A model generated the notes under the pieces. It did no database searches. It was given only the letters and a program-made list of their open reading frames with translations, and was not told where the DNA came from. From Maylandia zebra (lineage: Eukaryota; Chordata; Actinopteri; Cichliformes; Cichlidae), in NCBI RefSeq assembly GCF_041146795.1, contig NC_135179.1, forward strand, positions 6,669,547-6,733,546: a stretch of 64,000 nt of DNA, read 5' to 3'. This document shows positions 1 to 10,578 of the stretch, in pieces. Position 1 is the first letter of the stretch, and each line of letters begins with the position of its first letter. The position numbers and the translations under genes are program-made.

Positions 1-302
1 ACTCTCTCTTCAAGCGCTAGCTCGACAGCTGCCATCTTGCAAAGATACCGGTCTTGCAAACCTTCCTCCCACATCCCTCCCACATTTCCGGTTCACGCGC
101 GTTAAAATATGATATTTTGGGGCGCGATGGATTTTTCTTGGACACGCGTAGAGGTGCGAATGTGCACGCGTCAAGTTAGGGGCGTTTGGGGCTTTTTTCA
201 CGCGCCCATCGCGTTCGGTGTGAACACACCGTAAGAGCCATTTCGTTCGCGAACAACCCATCACTAGAAAACACCCCCACACCTCCTCCTTCATGCTTCA
301 TA
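1..302. other. Non-coding, nothing recognised
   Basis: I see no gene here. The open frames on both strands are short, without family resemblance or splice context. Confidence 0.5.
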
Positions 303-882
303 GGCTACGTCCACACGTACCCGGATATTTTTGAAAACACAGATTTTTCTATGCGTTTGCACCTATCGTCCACACGTAAACGGCGTTTTTGGTCACTGAA
401 AACGGAGATTTCTAAAAACGCCTGCCAGGGTGGATATTTTCGAAAACTCCGTTTTTGCATTTACGTGTGGACAAGAAAAATGGAGAAAACGCAGCGTCAA
501 AGGTGTGCGCCTTTTTTGACGTCACACTGTGCGCCACGTTATTGTTTCGTGAAATGCATTTCTACAATACTGTTACACTTAATTGTACTCTCTGCAGTGT
601 TTAAATGCTTACATATACACACACAGTTACTGTCCCTCCACATATACAACTCGGTTCTGCTTCTATGCCCCATCTTTGTTTACAATTTCCCACCGAGGCT
701 TCTAGACTTCTGATTGGCCAACATTTCTACACGGTTAGGAATATATCGCCACCTGTTGCTTTGGCATGTTCCTAGCAGCGTTTTCCTTTATTTCTGCGTT
801 TACGTGTGGACGGGATTATTTTTTAAAACGAAAACGGAAAATCTCCGTTTTCAAAAATACCTGTGTATGTGTGGACGTAGCC
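303..882. mobile_element. Non-autonomous DNA transposon (MITE), about 580 bp
   Basis: The element begins GGCTACGTCCACACGTA and ends in the inverted counterpart TGTGTGGACGTAGCC. Further inside, matching inverted blocks recur (GTGTGGAC, AAAACGGA). The base triplet ATA flanks both ends and may be a short target duplication. No transposase remnant is present, so this is a deletion derivative or MITE. The superfamily is unclear. Open frames across it are by-products of the repeat. Confidence 0.7.
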
Positions 883-892
883 ATAGTGAGAA

Positions 893-1500
893 CTAGGGGT
901 GCAAAGATACACAAAATTCACGGGTCGGTTCGATATTTTTTCTATACAAAAAAATGGTTTTTTTTAATTTGTCATTTATTAAAATTATAAATATATATTT
1001 TAACTCAAATGTGCAGTTTTTAAATTTAATGTTGCTGAAACAACAAAATAAAATAAAAAAATCTATCTGATCGAGAAATAACTCATCTTTGGAAAAGAGA
1101 GTTTATTACAAAGAAATGGCTCTTTCCAAAATAAAAGCTATACTATACGCTTCTTCTGGGGTATACTCCCAGCAGCATATTAAACACATCAGGTCCCCGT
1201 AATGAGAATCATGTGCTAACGGCTGTCTAAATGACTCGGGAAAGTTTGTAGCATGCGTGCTTGTTGTTTTTATCTGCTTCCACATGTCTTTGCACTAGGA
1301 TGATGTCGGCGTAAATGTGCAGTCATATTCGTTGTGTTCCCACTAGTGCTGTCAGCGTTAATCTCGTTAAAATAACATTAACGCCATAACGCGACAAATC
1401 TCCGTTAACGAGTTACCGCAGATCGCCCCATGCGTGGGGCTGGACGGCGTCAACACGTCAACAAGCAAGCTAACTGCGCTAACAGCCGTGATATTCAGGA
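893..1500. mobile_element. Nested hAT-like transposon remnants
   Basis: Position 893 onward starts with TAGGGGTGCAAAGATACAC, a form familiar from hAT-type ends in fish. From about 1,345 a second block starts with TAGTGCTGTCAGCGTTAATC, also typical of hAT-like ends. Neither has a clear opposite terminus, so these are probably truncated, nested remnants. Identification rests on remembered terminal motifs only. Confidence 0.35.
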
Positions 1501-2113
1501 CTGCAAACCGAGCAGCATCACTGACTTTCAGCTTGTTGTGTTTGTGGAAATATGACTGACTTTAATTATCCACAAAATCATCACAATCTCTGTAAGATTA
1601 AGGTCGACTATATATATATTTTTTAAAGTAAAGGCTTTAAAACCAAGTTAATTCTGAAAGTACAGACATCGCTAATGTCACATAACTTTCCTGACATGTG
1701 GCCAACAATAATGGTTTAATGTTCTTCATTAAAAAAATATTTGCGCATAAATAAGTGACTTAATATTCAGTACTTACTTCTGAAAGTTTACTCTTCCTCC
1801 GCTCCGCTTCCACCGTTTTGTTTCGGCAAAATTATCCACACCACCACTGCACTATGAAGTCTGGGATATGTTGGGCCATGAAGGCTACACCGACCCATCC
1901 TTAAAATTCAGGGAAATTAAGGACGCATTTGAGGGCCGCATGTAGAGCAGCCTTTGAATTGGGACAGCCTTCTCTTGTCGCTGTGACGTAATCGGTCTTA
2001 AAATGCGGCCTTTAAGGCTGCAAACTCCAAATCCGGTCATTGGTACTTCCTGGCTTGTGTAGTTACTAGGTAACAAAAGCTCAACACTGCCCCTAGCGTC
2101 CTGGAGCACTTCC
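1501..2113. other. Non-coding; part resembles the MITE at 10.8-11.7 kb
   Basis: Most of this stretch is AT-rich and unremarkable. From about 1,855 to 2,025 it is a diverged copy of the right half of the MITE at 10,775-11,692: both share CTGGGATATG, GGACGCATTTG, AATTGGGACAGCCTTC and CTGTGACGTAATCGG. This is an older, truncated member of that family. Confidence 0.45.
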
Positions 2114-2115
2114 GT

Positions 2116-2258
2116 TGTGTTTTGGAATTTGCATGTGTTTTGGAGTTTGCAAGTGTTTTTGAGTTTGCAAGTGTTTTGGATTTTGCAAGTGTTTTGGAGT
2201 TTGTACGTGTTTTGGAGTTTGCATGTGTTTTTTAGTTTGCAAGTGTTTTGGATTTTCA
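2116..2258. repeat. 18-bp minisatellite, about 8 copies
   Basis: A tandem array with unit close to TGTGTTTTGGAGTTTGCA is repeated about eight times with one or two substitutions per copy. Because 18 is a multiple of three, both strands stay open and give repetitive false proteins; these are not genes. Confidence 0.85.
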
Positions 2259-2269
2259 CCATCTTACAA

Positions 2270-2570
2270 TGCTGTGATTGCAGCCATTCCCCAACTCTCT
2301 GTGAATGGTACTCATGGACATTGATCAGTGGGTTTTAGTCAGTGGTTGTTGATCAATGGTCATGAGAATTTGCATAATTAAGATTAAGGAACTGTCCTCC
2401 CAGCCCATCTTTCCTTCAGTGGGCTGGTTTCAGTCATTATGCAAATGTACTGCTTATAAGATTGGGGAAACCTGCAGTCAGCTGAGACTGAAGAAGTCAC
2501 TTGGATGAGTGACGAAACGTTTCTCCCACAGAAAATGCTACATCCAGATGAACAGAATCACTCTTTTGGA
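2270..2570. repeat. Interspersed repeat sharing the 70-bp palindrome sequence
   Basis: This block ends with a segment (about 2,485-2,567) carrying GGATGAGTGACGAAACGTTT and CCAGATGAACAGAATCA. The same segment recurs as both arms of the palindrome at 3,071-3,219 and as a fragment at 63,033-63,085. It is therefore a dispersed repeat. I cannot name the family. Confidence 0.5.
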
Positions 2571-3070
2571 ATGTCAAATTTACAGACCCAACACCTGATT
2601 TAAAAACTTGAGGACTTACATGTAAGCTTTACATTTTCAGTTTACCAAACACGACTGAGCAGTCATTAACTTTAAATCTCTTCTTCCTCTCCTGTCTTTC
2701 CTACAGCTTTCTCCCTCTCTGAGTGAAGTAAGCTTTCTTTCTTTTTTTCTCTCCCTGTGAAATAAAGCAGCTGGACCTTTAGCTAGCAGAACACTGTGCA
2801 AAAACCTGCACAAACAGTTTGTGTTTGCTGAAGTTTGTTGAGCTGATAGAAATGTTTCATTTGAAACACTTAAGAAAAAAGAACATTACTCCCTCTATAA
2901 TCCACTCGCTCTTGCGCATTGGGCATGGAGCCAATTCAGTTGATTACGCTTCGATTTCAACCAACTAGACGTGGAAATAGTGATTATTTACTTTTGTGCA
3001 AAAGTTAAAGATGAGTGTCGTTAAATTACCGTGCAGTTTGTGGGTTACAACAGAAAACGATACAATTATT

Positions 3071-3219
3071 CTCCAAAAGTTGATTCTGTTCATCTGGACG
3101 TAGCGTTTTCTGGGAGAAACGTTTCGTCACTCATCCAAATGACTTCTTTATTTGGATGAGTGACGAAACATTTCTCCCAGAAAACGCTACGTCCAGATGA
3201 ACAGAATCAACTTTTGGAG
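3071..3219. repeat. Near-perfect palindrome, 70-bp arms
   Basis: Arms 3,071-3,140 and 3,150-3,219 are reverse complements with a single mismatch, separated by a 9-base loop. The outer ends are CTCCAAAAG and CTTTTGGAG. The arm is the interspersed repeat also seen at 2,485-2,567 and 63,033-63,085, so the palindrome is two head-to-head copies. Confidence 0.9.
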
Positions 3220-3679
3220 ATTTATTTTCCTGGATGATTGAGAATGCATCAAGATGTGATACAATTATTGTTCCCACGTGGTATCGGACAGGATTATTTC
3301 AACACACCGAAGACGTTTTGACGAACGATATAATACTTTCTCAACATGTAAACGGCTCTGTGTTTGTTTCCAGACATTCTATAAAAATACAACTTGCTTT
3401 GATTGTTGCACATTGCTAAAAGTTATATCTGCTGGAAACAAAAATACACCTTTCTGAGTAGCCTACATCTTTGAAAACAATTGTCTATTTTATTCTTGTA
3501 AAACACACTTCTGTATCTGAACGACAAGAATGTGGGATATTGTTTGTCCGTGATTTGGATGGGGGAACAGATTGTGGTAGGGTCAGCCTGATATGTTCTG
3601 TAGGGAATAACTACCCTGGCACAACACCGGCACAACCGCAGCTTATGGACTTCTAAAAAAGCAAAAGCAAAAAAAACAG
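3220..3679. other. Non-coding, nothing recognised
   Basis: Short open frames exist on both strands, but none resembles a known family or has splice support. Confidence 0.4.
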
Positions 3680-4307
3680 TGTTACGTGTCTGCAGGCTGC
3701 ATGTTTTCTTTCCCTCCCCTTTTGTTTGCCATTCCCTTAGGTCGCAGACTGCAGGCTGATGTCAATCTGTGTGACGTCCAACTAATTAGAGGAGGGAGGC
3801 CCTGATTGGACAACCCAGGAGTGAAACCCTTGATAAAGAGACTCACCTGTGGCTGGGTGCGGCTCTCTTCCCTCCTTGAATTGTTTGACACATGTGTGAC
3901 GTTGTCCTGCTGTCTTTCTTTTGTTTGATGATTGTGGTGGGAGTAAAGTGGACTAGGTAAGTTTGGGGACCCCATACACTTACTCACGTAGAGTCTTTGT
4001 GTTAGAAACACTAGGTAAGTAGGTTGGTGCCACCCATGTAATTTTGAGCTTGTTTTAAGTTGAGGTTTAGGGTTTTTCTCTCCTGTTTGTTGCTTTTCTA
4101 GGATAATAGCTCAGCTAAGTTTTGGTTTTGTCTTTTTGGTGTTTTTTTGGCACAACCTAACTGTCCCTTTTTCCCCCACATTTGTTGTTTGAGTCTGGGT
4201 TGTTTATTTTGTGAGAGCGCTGCCATTAAACCTTCTTTTCATAACACCTGTACTGAGTTTCCGGAGTTGTTGTGTTATTCCCCTCCTGCCCTCGGGGAGA
4301 CGTAACA
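3680..4307 (+). repeat. LTR of the Gmr1-like fossil
   Basis: The repeat has perfect short inverted ends, TGTTACGT at the left and ACGTAACA at the right. Four bases later comes the primer-binding site (4,312-4,329), the classical proline-tRNA sequence TGGGGGCTCGTCCGGGAT. Confidence 0.8.
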
Positions 4308-5273
4308 CAAGTGGGGGCTCGTCCGGGATCTATTTCCCAGAGCTATGAACAACGCTGGTGCTTGGTACAGTGTTACTGCCTTGTAATTAAGTATGGATTT
4401 CGACTTAGAAGAATTTATTCGTGCTCCGAGACATGAGAAGTTTGAGTTATGTCGCAAAGACGACTTATTGAGTATTGCGGCACACTTTGATATTCCAGTA
4501 AAGAAATATAGTGCGAAGAAGGAAATTAAGGGCATTATCTTACAACGTCTGGTTGAGTTGAAGATCTTGACTGGTTCTGATGTGTGTGATAGTAACGTTC
4601 TCTCTGTTGAGCAAGGTGTTGCCCCCCTGAAGGCGGAGGATGGTGCTATAGCTACTCCCCCCAAAGTTCAGGTGGAGCCTACGGTTCCTCCCACTCTACC
4701 TCGCTTTGATCCTCTGTCCCCAGACTTTAGTGGGTCAAATGGACATGCTAGACTTAAGGTGCGTCTAGCTCGCCTTCGGCTGGAGGCGCAGGAAAGGGAG
4801 CAAACGCGTAAGGCCGAGCTTGACCTCAAACTTCGGATACGTCAGCTGGAAATTGAAGCTGAGAAGGAGGTAAAGTTGAAACAGCTAGAGGTGGAAGCTA
4901 TGAGACTTACACAAAGCCTGTCTTCTCCCAGCTCACCAGTTACTTCAGAACCCTTGCCTTCATCTGGCAGCACCTATAGGTTTGATGTGCGCAAAAATAT
5001 TGCTTTGGTGCCAACATTTAGAGAGACTGAAGTCGATTCCTACTTTAATGCTTTTGAAAGGATTGCAACAGCATTAGAATGGCCAAAAGAAATGTGGGCT
5101 GTGCTGTTGCAATGCAAGCTAATGGGCAAAGCACAGGAGGTTGTGTCAACTCTCTCTATCGAAAACAGCATGAAATATGATGTACTGAAGGAGTCCATCC
5201 TTCGTGCTTATGAGCTTGTGCCTGAGGCCTACCGGCAAAAGTTCAGGAATCACAAGAAGTCAGATGGTCACAC

Positions 5274-5584
5274 GGGGCGATCGTGGCTCAAGAGTTGGGA
5301 GTTCGCCTTGTAATCGGAAGGTTGCCGGTTCGAGCCCCGGCTCGGACAGTCTCGGTCGTTGTGTCCTTGGGCAAGACACTTCACCCGTTGCCTACTGGTG
5401 GTGGTCAGAGGGCCCGGTGGCGCCAGTGTTCGGCAGCCTCACCTCTGTCAGTGCGCCCCAGTGGCTGTGGCTACAATGTAGCTTGCCATCACCAGTGTGT
5501 GAATGGGTGGATGACAGGTTGTGTAAAGCGCTTTGGGGTCCTTAGGGACTAGAAAAGCGCTATACAAATACAGGCCATTTACCA
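5274..5584 (+). mobile_element. tRNA-derived SINE (copy 1)
   Basis: The head is tRNA-like: GGCTCAAGAGTTGGGAG resembles an A box, and GGTTCGAGCCC (5,327-5,337) is a B box. The tail includes TAAAGCGCTTTGGGGTCCTT and ends near CCATTTACCAT. It lies inside the LTR fossil, so it is younger than that element. Further copies are at 12,964-13,272 (minus), 41,303-41,622 (plus) and 62,331-62,495 (minus, partial). Confidence 0.85.
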
Positions 5585-8090
5585 TATGTAGAGTTCGCGC
5601 GTGAGAAAGCAGTTCTTTTTGACAAGTGGTGCACGGCAAGTGAGGTGAAGAAAGAGTTTGAAGCGCTTCGTCAGTTAGTCCTGTTGGAAGATTTTAAAAA
5701 TCTATTACCAGAGAAGCTTGTAATGTTTTTAAATGAGCAAAAGGTTGCTTCACTGTCAAAAGCCGCCGTTCTGGCTGATGAGTTCACTTTGACTCACAGA
5801 AATGTGTTTGCATTAACCCCTCGTTCAGATAAAGTGTTGATCACACGCTCTCCGAAGCCTGATCGTGGTCAGCCTGAAGCCAGAGCTAAGCAACCGTTTC
5901 TCTCTCGTGAGGTACGTGAATGCTTCTATTGCCACAAAAAAGGTCATGTCATAGCTGATTGCCTTGCACTAAAAAACAAGACTACGCCGCCACAACCCAA
6001 GGGAGTGGGTTTGATTAAAAACATGTCGCCTCCCAGAAACCAAACACCTCAGAGTGAAATAGACCCTTGTTTCAAGCCTTTTATCACACAGGGTTGTGTT
6101 TCTTTGACGGGTGGTGCTGGTGATGACCAGTCTGTAACAATGCTGCGAGACACGGGTGGTTCACAGTCCATCATTCGAGAGGGTATTTTGCCTTTGTCTG
6201 TTGAGTCATCCTGTCGGTCAAGTGTTGTGGTCCAGGGTATTGGAATGACTTTTGTGTCTGCGCCTTTGCACAATGTTCATGTCACTTCCTCTGTGTTCAG
6301 TGGAGTCGGTAAGGTCGCCGTCCTCCCCTCGCTGCCAATAAAAGGGGTTGATTTCATCCTAGGGAATGATTTAGCAGGTGGAAAAGTGATGCCTGTCCCT
6401 GAGATGCTGGATAAGCCTGAACCAGGCTTGGAAGTTAGCCAGCAAGAAAACACTAACATTTTTCCTGCTTGTGTGGTGACTAGATCTCAGTCCAGGAAGA
6501 ATGACCTTGATTTGTCTGACTCTTTCCTCGTTGTGACAGAAGAACCTGATAGTGTTAGACCAGAAGCTCTGCTAAAAGATGAGTCTAGAAGGATGTTTCC
6601 TCTTACTGACGCAGACATAAAACTGCCTGCTTCTAGAGAGGAATTTATTGTTGCACAGCACGAAGACGACTCTCTTCTGAAATGCCGTACTTCTGTACTT
6701 GCCCAGGAGGAAGCCAAAGCAAAGAAGGTAGCGTACATTGTTGATGAGGGTCTCCTTCTGCGTCGCTGGGCTGGTGAAAACTTAGATGACTGGCATACAG
6801 TTTATCAAGTTGTTGTGCCAAAGGCTTTCCGCCTGCAAGTCCTAGCGTTAGCACATGATCACCCACTTTCTGGACACTTTGGCATAAATAAAACGTATCA
6901 TAAGGTCCTCAAACATTTTTTTTTGGCCAGGACTCAAGTCTGATGTTGTACGCTATTGTCGTACTTGCCATGTTTGCCAAGTTGTGGGCAAGCCAAATAA
7001 AGTTATCCCACCTGCACCACTGTCACCAATTCCAGTGATGGGTGAACCATTTAGCAGAGTTATTGTTGACTGTGTAGGACCTTTACCAAAATCAAAGTCA
7101 GGGCACCAATACATTCTAACAATGATGTGTGCTTCTACTAGGTTTCCTGAAGCAGTGCCCTTGCGAAGAATCACCGCTCCTGTTATCAATAAAGCTCTGG
7201 TCGGGTTCTTCTCTGTGTTCGGTCTTCCAAAGGTAGTCCAGACTGATCAGGGAACCAATTTTAAGTCTAGGACCTTTGCTCAGGCCTTGAAGGCGTTAGG
7301 AGTGGAACACATTACATCAAGTCCCTACCATCCTGAAAGTCAGGGAGCACTTGAAAGATTTCACCAGACATTAAAATCCATGCTCCGCAAATACTGTCTG
7401 GAGACTGGAAAGAAGTGGGATGAGGGTATCCCATTCTTATTGTTTGCTGCTCGTGAAGCAGTGCAGGAATCCCTAGGCTTTAGTCCTGCACAGCTTGTAT
7501 TTGGACATGAAGTTAGAGGACCATTGCACATCCTTAAAGAACAGCTAGTTGTTCCAACTAAAACATTGAAGAGCATCCCTGAGTATGTGGCTAAAATTAG
7601 AGAGCGCCTTAAATCGGCTTGCGCTATGGCCAGGGACACCTTAACTGCTAGGCAGATAAGGATGAAAAAACATTACGACCGGGGAGCAGTTGCTCGTCAG
7701 TTTAAACCTGGTGATCAGGTTCTAGTTTTGCTCCCCATCCTGGGCTCTTCTTTAAGAACAAAGTTTTCGGGACCATATGTTGTGGAAAAGAAACTTAGTG
7801 AGACCAATTATGTTGTTCAAATACCTGATCGTCGTCGCAAGACCAGAGTCTGCCATGTTAACATGATAAAACATTATCTTACGAGAGAGAGCGAAGATGA
7901 TCCCCTCACGCCACCCAAAGCTACATCTAGCTCTCCTGTAGCATGCGAGTTTCAGTTTCTCATCTTAACTATAATGGGACACGCCTCTTTTCCTCTGTTT
8001 GTAGTTTGCTTCTTTCTAGTTTTACATGTATTTAGCATTGAGAAACTTTCTCTATGTATTGTCAAAGTGAGCATGAAAGGCTAATTAAAA

Positions 8091-9640
8091 GTATGTAGCC
8101 CTCCTCTAAAATACTGACAGACTTAACAAAGTCTGTGAAGCTGGATTTAAGAAATAAGTGCATAAAGTTTTTAGAACATGTTTAGCCACATCTTGTGTAT
8201 ATATATATATAAATATGTACAGTGCTCGGCATAAATGAGTACAGCCCACTGGCGTTCACCAGTGCTGCCCCTGAGCCTTTTCAAAGTCCCGTGTCACATC
8301 ACAAAACTTGCATATCTGTGCTGCCAGACAATACCCGATCAGCCTTTCCAAGCTGAGGGATAAAAATGACGGTTCACTATTCTTCTTATGACCAGCAGGG
8401 GGGGGGACTCATGATTGCAAAATGAAGTCCTCTTGTGGTGAAGTCTATACAACCATGGTCTCCTTGGCTCTATGACCTCAGTAAACATTTTTCTCATGAG
8501 TTGATCTGCTCTGTTGCCAGTTCATATCTCATTTGATCATTTTGTTAATTTTATGACTTTCAGCCCCTTTTATTGTCAAAAGGAATCTTTAATACATAGT
8601 CTATAATTTTAAGCCTGTCATGACCTATGAGAGTATAAGATTGCAACAAGATAGAAGTTGAGGGAACTGTAGGATGAAGTAGCCTAAATTGGAGTCTTAC
8701 GATTTTGCATTTTTCTCCCCCCCCCCCCCCCCAATTATGCACTCTAGACTCTTTATCAAGTTATGTATTGGACAGCAGCATCACCCACACAGCTTTTGGG
8801 AAAATACAGATAACCATTTTAATTAAGTTCTCTTTTTTGCTCTTTTTTTCTTGTGAAGCGAAAACCCACTGTTTAAAAAGTCTACTTAGATTTATTACAG
8901 TTCTTTTGTTTGGCAAAAGATTAAAAGTACAAATAAACTGCTGTTTTAAAAGAAGATCAGATATGACAAGTGTGATTTTTCAAATCTCTAAATTCTCATC
9001 TATATTCACATTATTGGATCAAATGACCATCATACATGTTCTAATAAAGTTCTAAGAAAGATGAAATGCGGTTTCAATAACCTGTCATGGCTGTCATTAC
9101 AAATTAGGACTTTAGTGACCAAAGGTTAGTCACTTAGTCTGTCTTTGTCCTAGCACTTTACATCTACAGTGAAACATGGAAATGAGTGGTTTAGACTCCT
9201 CTTTATTTAATTCAAATCACTGTTGTTGTTGTTGTTGTTTTGCTTTGTTCTTTTTACAATATTCAAATGTCCTTCTTCCACTTATATTATCCATGTGTTC
9301 TGAGAGTGTGATAAACAAGTCAAGAAAACACACGAATCACTAATGTCAGGAAAATATAAGTTTGTTTCAGCTGCAGTTTCTGACAATTAACTATTTATCA
9401 TGTACTACAACAGGACAGACTACCAATGGATGCACTAAGCCTTAATCCTAATAATCAGAAACAGTGATAGCATTGACATGACAGATGGCAGTGACCAGGT
9501 TTAAATATTTAGTCCTGCATTATTAAAATCTTTGTTTTGGTGGTACACTCTAAAAATTAAAACTGACACTTGCTTAAAATCTTTGATGCAGAACAACATG
9601 AGGTGAACCCCATACTATTAAAAGATGTTCCATTTTTAGG
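8091..9640. other. Non-coding, with a C homopolymer
   Basis: No gene is recognised. A poly-C run lies at about 8,718-8,732. A Tc1/mariner-like terminus may begin at 8,219 (ACAGTGCTCGGCATAAATGA), but no partner end was found. The rest is AT-rich. Confidence 0.4.
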
Positions 9641-9648
9641 TACAAAAA

Positions 9649-10000
9649 ATGTCTATCCAAGCTTACAAACAATTTGATAATATCTCACTTGCTTCTGAAA
9701 ATATCTCTTTTCTTAGAAGGACACCCCTATGGGGCAACCCCGATCTCTCTCATTATATTGCCGACCCAATATTGTGGGGATGGAAGGACAGAAATATTCA
9801 AACTGCTGATGACTTATACAATAATGATACATTTATTGACTTTCAACAACTAAAGGAAAAATTCAAACTTCCAGGACAAAGTTTCTTCAAATTTCTACAA
9901 ATAAGAGAGTAGGTCAAAGAGAAATCCAAAGGGGCATTCCCTGAGATACCAAAGAAACTCCTCTTGAAACCCATCTTTGCACTAAATCATGGAAGTCAAC
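9649..10000 (+). mobile_element. L1/Tx1-type LINE ORF2 C-terminal fragment
   Basis: The 87-codon frame at 9,649-9,912 contains TPLWGNPDL, followed by a W-rich segment and FQQLKEKFKL. This is the layout of the C-terminal end of L1/Tx1-clade ORF2 proteins downstream of the reverse transcriptase. Similar coding continues beyond the stop at 9,912. It is a short 5'-truncated remnant. Confidence 0.6.
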
Positions 10001-10017
10001 AAAAAGAATAGCATCTT

Positions 10018-10345
10018 TTACAGGATGGGCCATTTATATGGATACACCGTAATAACATGGGAATGGTTGGTGATATTAAAGTCCTGTTTGTGGCACATTA
10101 GTATATGTGAGGGGGCAAACTCCTCAAGATGGGTGGTGACCATGGTGGCCATTTAGAAGTTGGCCATCTTGGATACAACTTTTGTTTTTTCAATAGGAAG
10201 AAGGCCATGTGACACATCAAACTTATTGGTAATGTCACAAGAAAAACAATGGTGTGCTTGGTTTCAATGTAACTTTATTCTTTCATGAGTTATTTACAAG
10301 TTTCTGACCACTTATAATGTGTTCAATGTGCTGCCCATTGTGTTG
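10018..10345. mobile_element. DNA transposon end fragment (mariner/IS630-like?)
   Basis: The segment starts ACAGGATGGGCCATTTATAT and continues with GGTGACCATGGTGGCCATTT and a low-complexity stretch. I recall this as the terminal part of a repetitive DNA transposon in fish, but no transposase domain is visible here and the assignment is tentative. Confidence 0.4.
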
Positions 10346-10352
10346 AAATTAA

Positions 10353-10578
10353 GTGGCGAACCGTCCTACCTTTGTGACCATTAGCTAGACAAATACTCTG
10401 ACAGGTAAAATTAAGGTAAAATGAAGTGCCAAACCATCCTACCTTTGTAAATGTGATCTACGAGCATATTTTAACAGCTAAAATACAGTGGCCAACCAGC
10501 CTACCTTTGTTAATAAGAGCTAGAGACATACTCTGATGGATAAAATGAAGTGCAAAACCATGCTATCTTTGTGAATAG
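10353..10578. repeat. Degenerate tandem repeat, unit about 60-75 bp, four copies
   Basis: The core AAGTGCCAAACCATCCTACC, or close variants, recurs at about 10,353, 10,421, 10,488 and 10,549. Each is followed by CTTTGT and, except in the cut-off last copy, an ATACTCTGA-like block. Copies differ by several substitutions, so the array is old. Confidence 0.65.

Larger units (their letters stand above)
3680..8090 (+). mobile_element. Fossil Gmr1-like Ty3/Gypsy LTR retrotransposon
   Basis: This is an old LTR retroelement on the plus strand. Parts seen: an LTR (3,680-4,307), a primer-binding site (4,312-4,329), gag from 4,393, a CCHC zinc knuckle near 5,920-5,960 (CFYCHKKGHVIADC), an aspartic-protease motif (DTGG) near 6,150, and an integrase with an HHCC-type zinc region and catalytic core between about 6,860 and 7,900. 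The gag contains the SCAN-like capsid signature YELVPEAYRQKFR. That signature, and integrase following protease directly, fits the Gmr1 group of Gypsy elements, from which the vertebrate SCAN domain is thought to derive. The copy is broken, with roughly four breaks, and a tRNA-derived SINE has inserted into it at 5,274-5,584. Age cannot be estimated from LTR divergence here. Confidence 0.85.

Noticed and set aside
186-990. Overlapping open frames of 60-175 codons
   Set aside because: They fall across a MITE and an hAT scrap, have no family resemblance, and their apparent length comes from the repeat sequence.
2485-2520. Hammerhead-ribozyme-like string (GGATGAGTGACGAAAC)
   Set aside because: It resembles the CUGAUGAG...GAAAC boxes, but the first box has a wrong base and there is no stem II between the boxes, so the core could not fold.
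5283-5340. Possible tRNA gene
   Set aside because: The A and B boxes belong to the head of a SINE found in four places in the window; no tRNA cloverleaf with an intact acceptor was seen.
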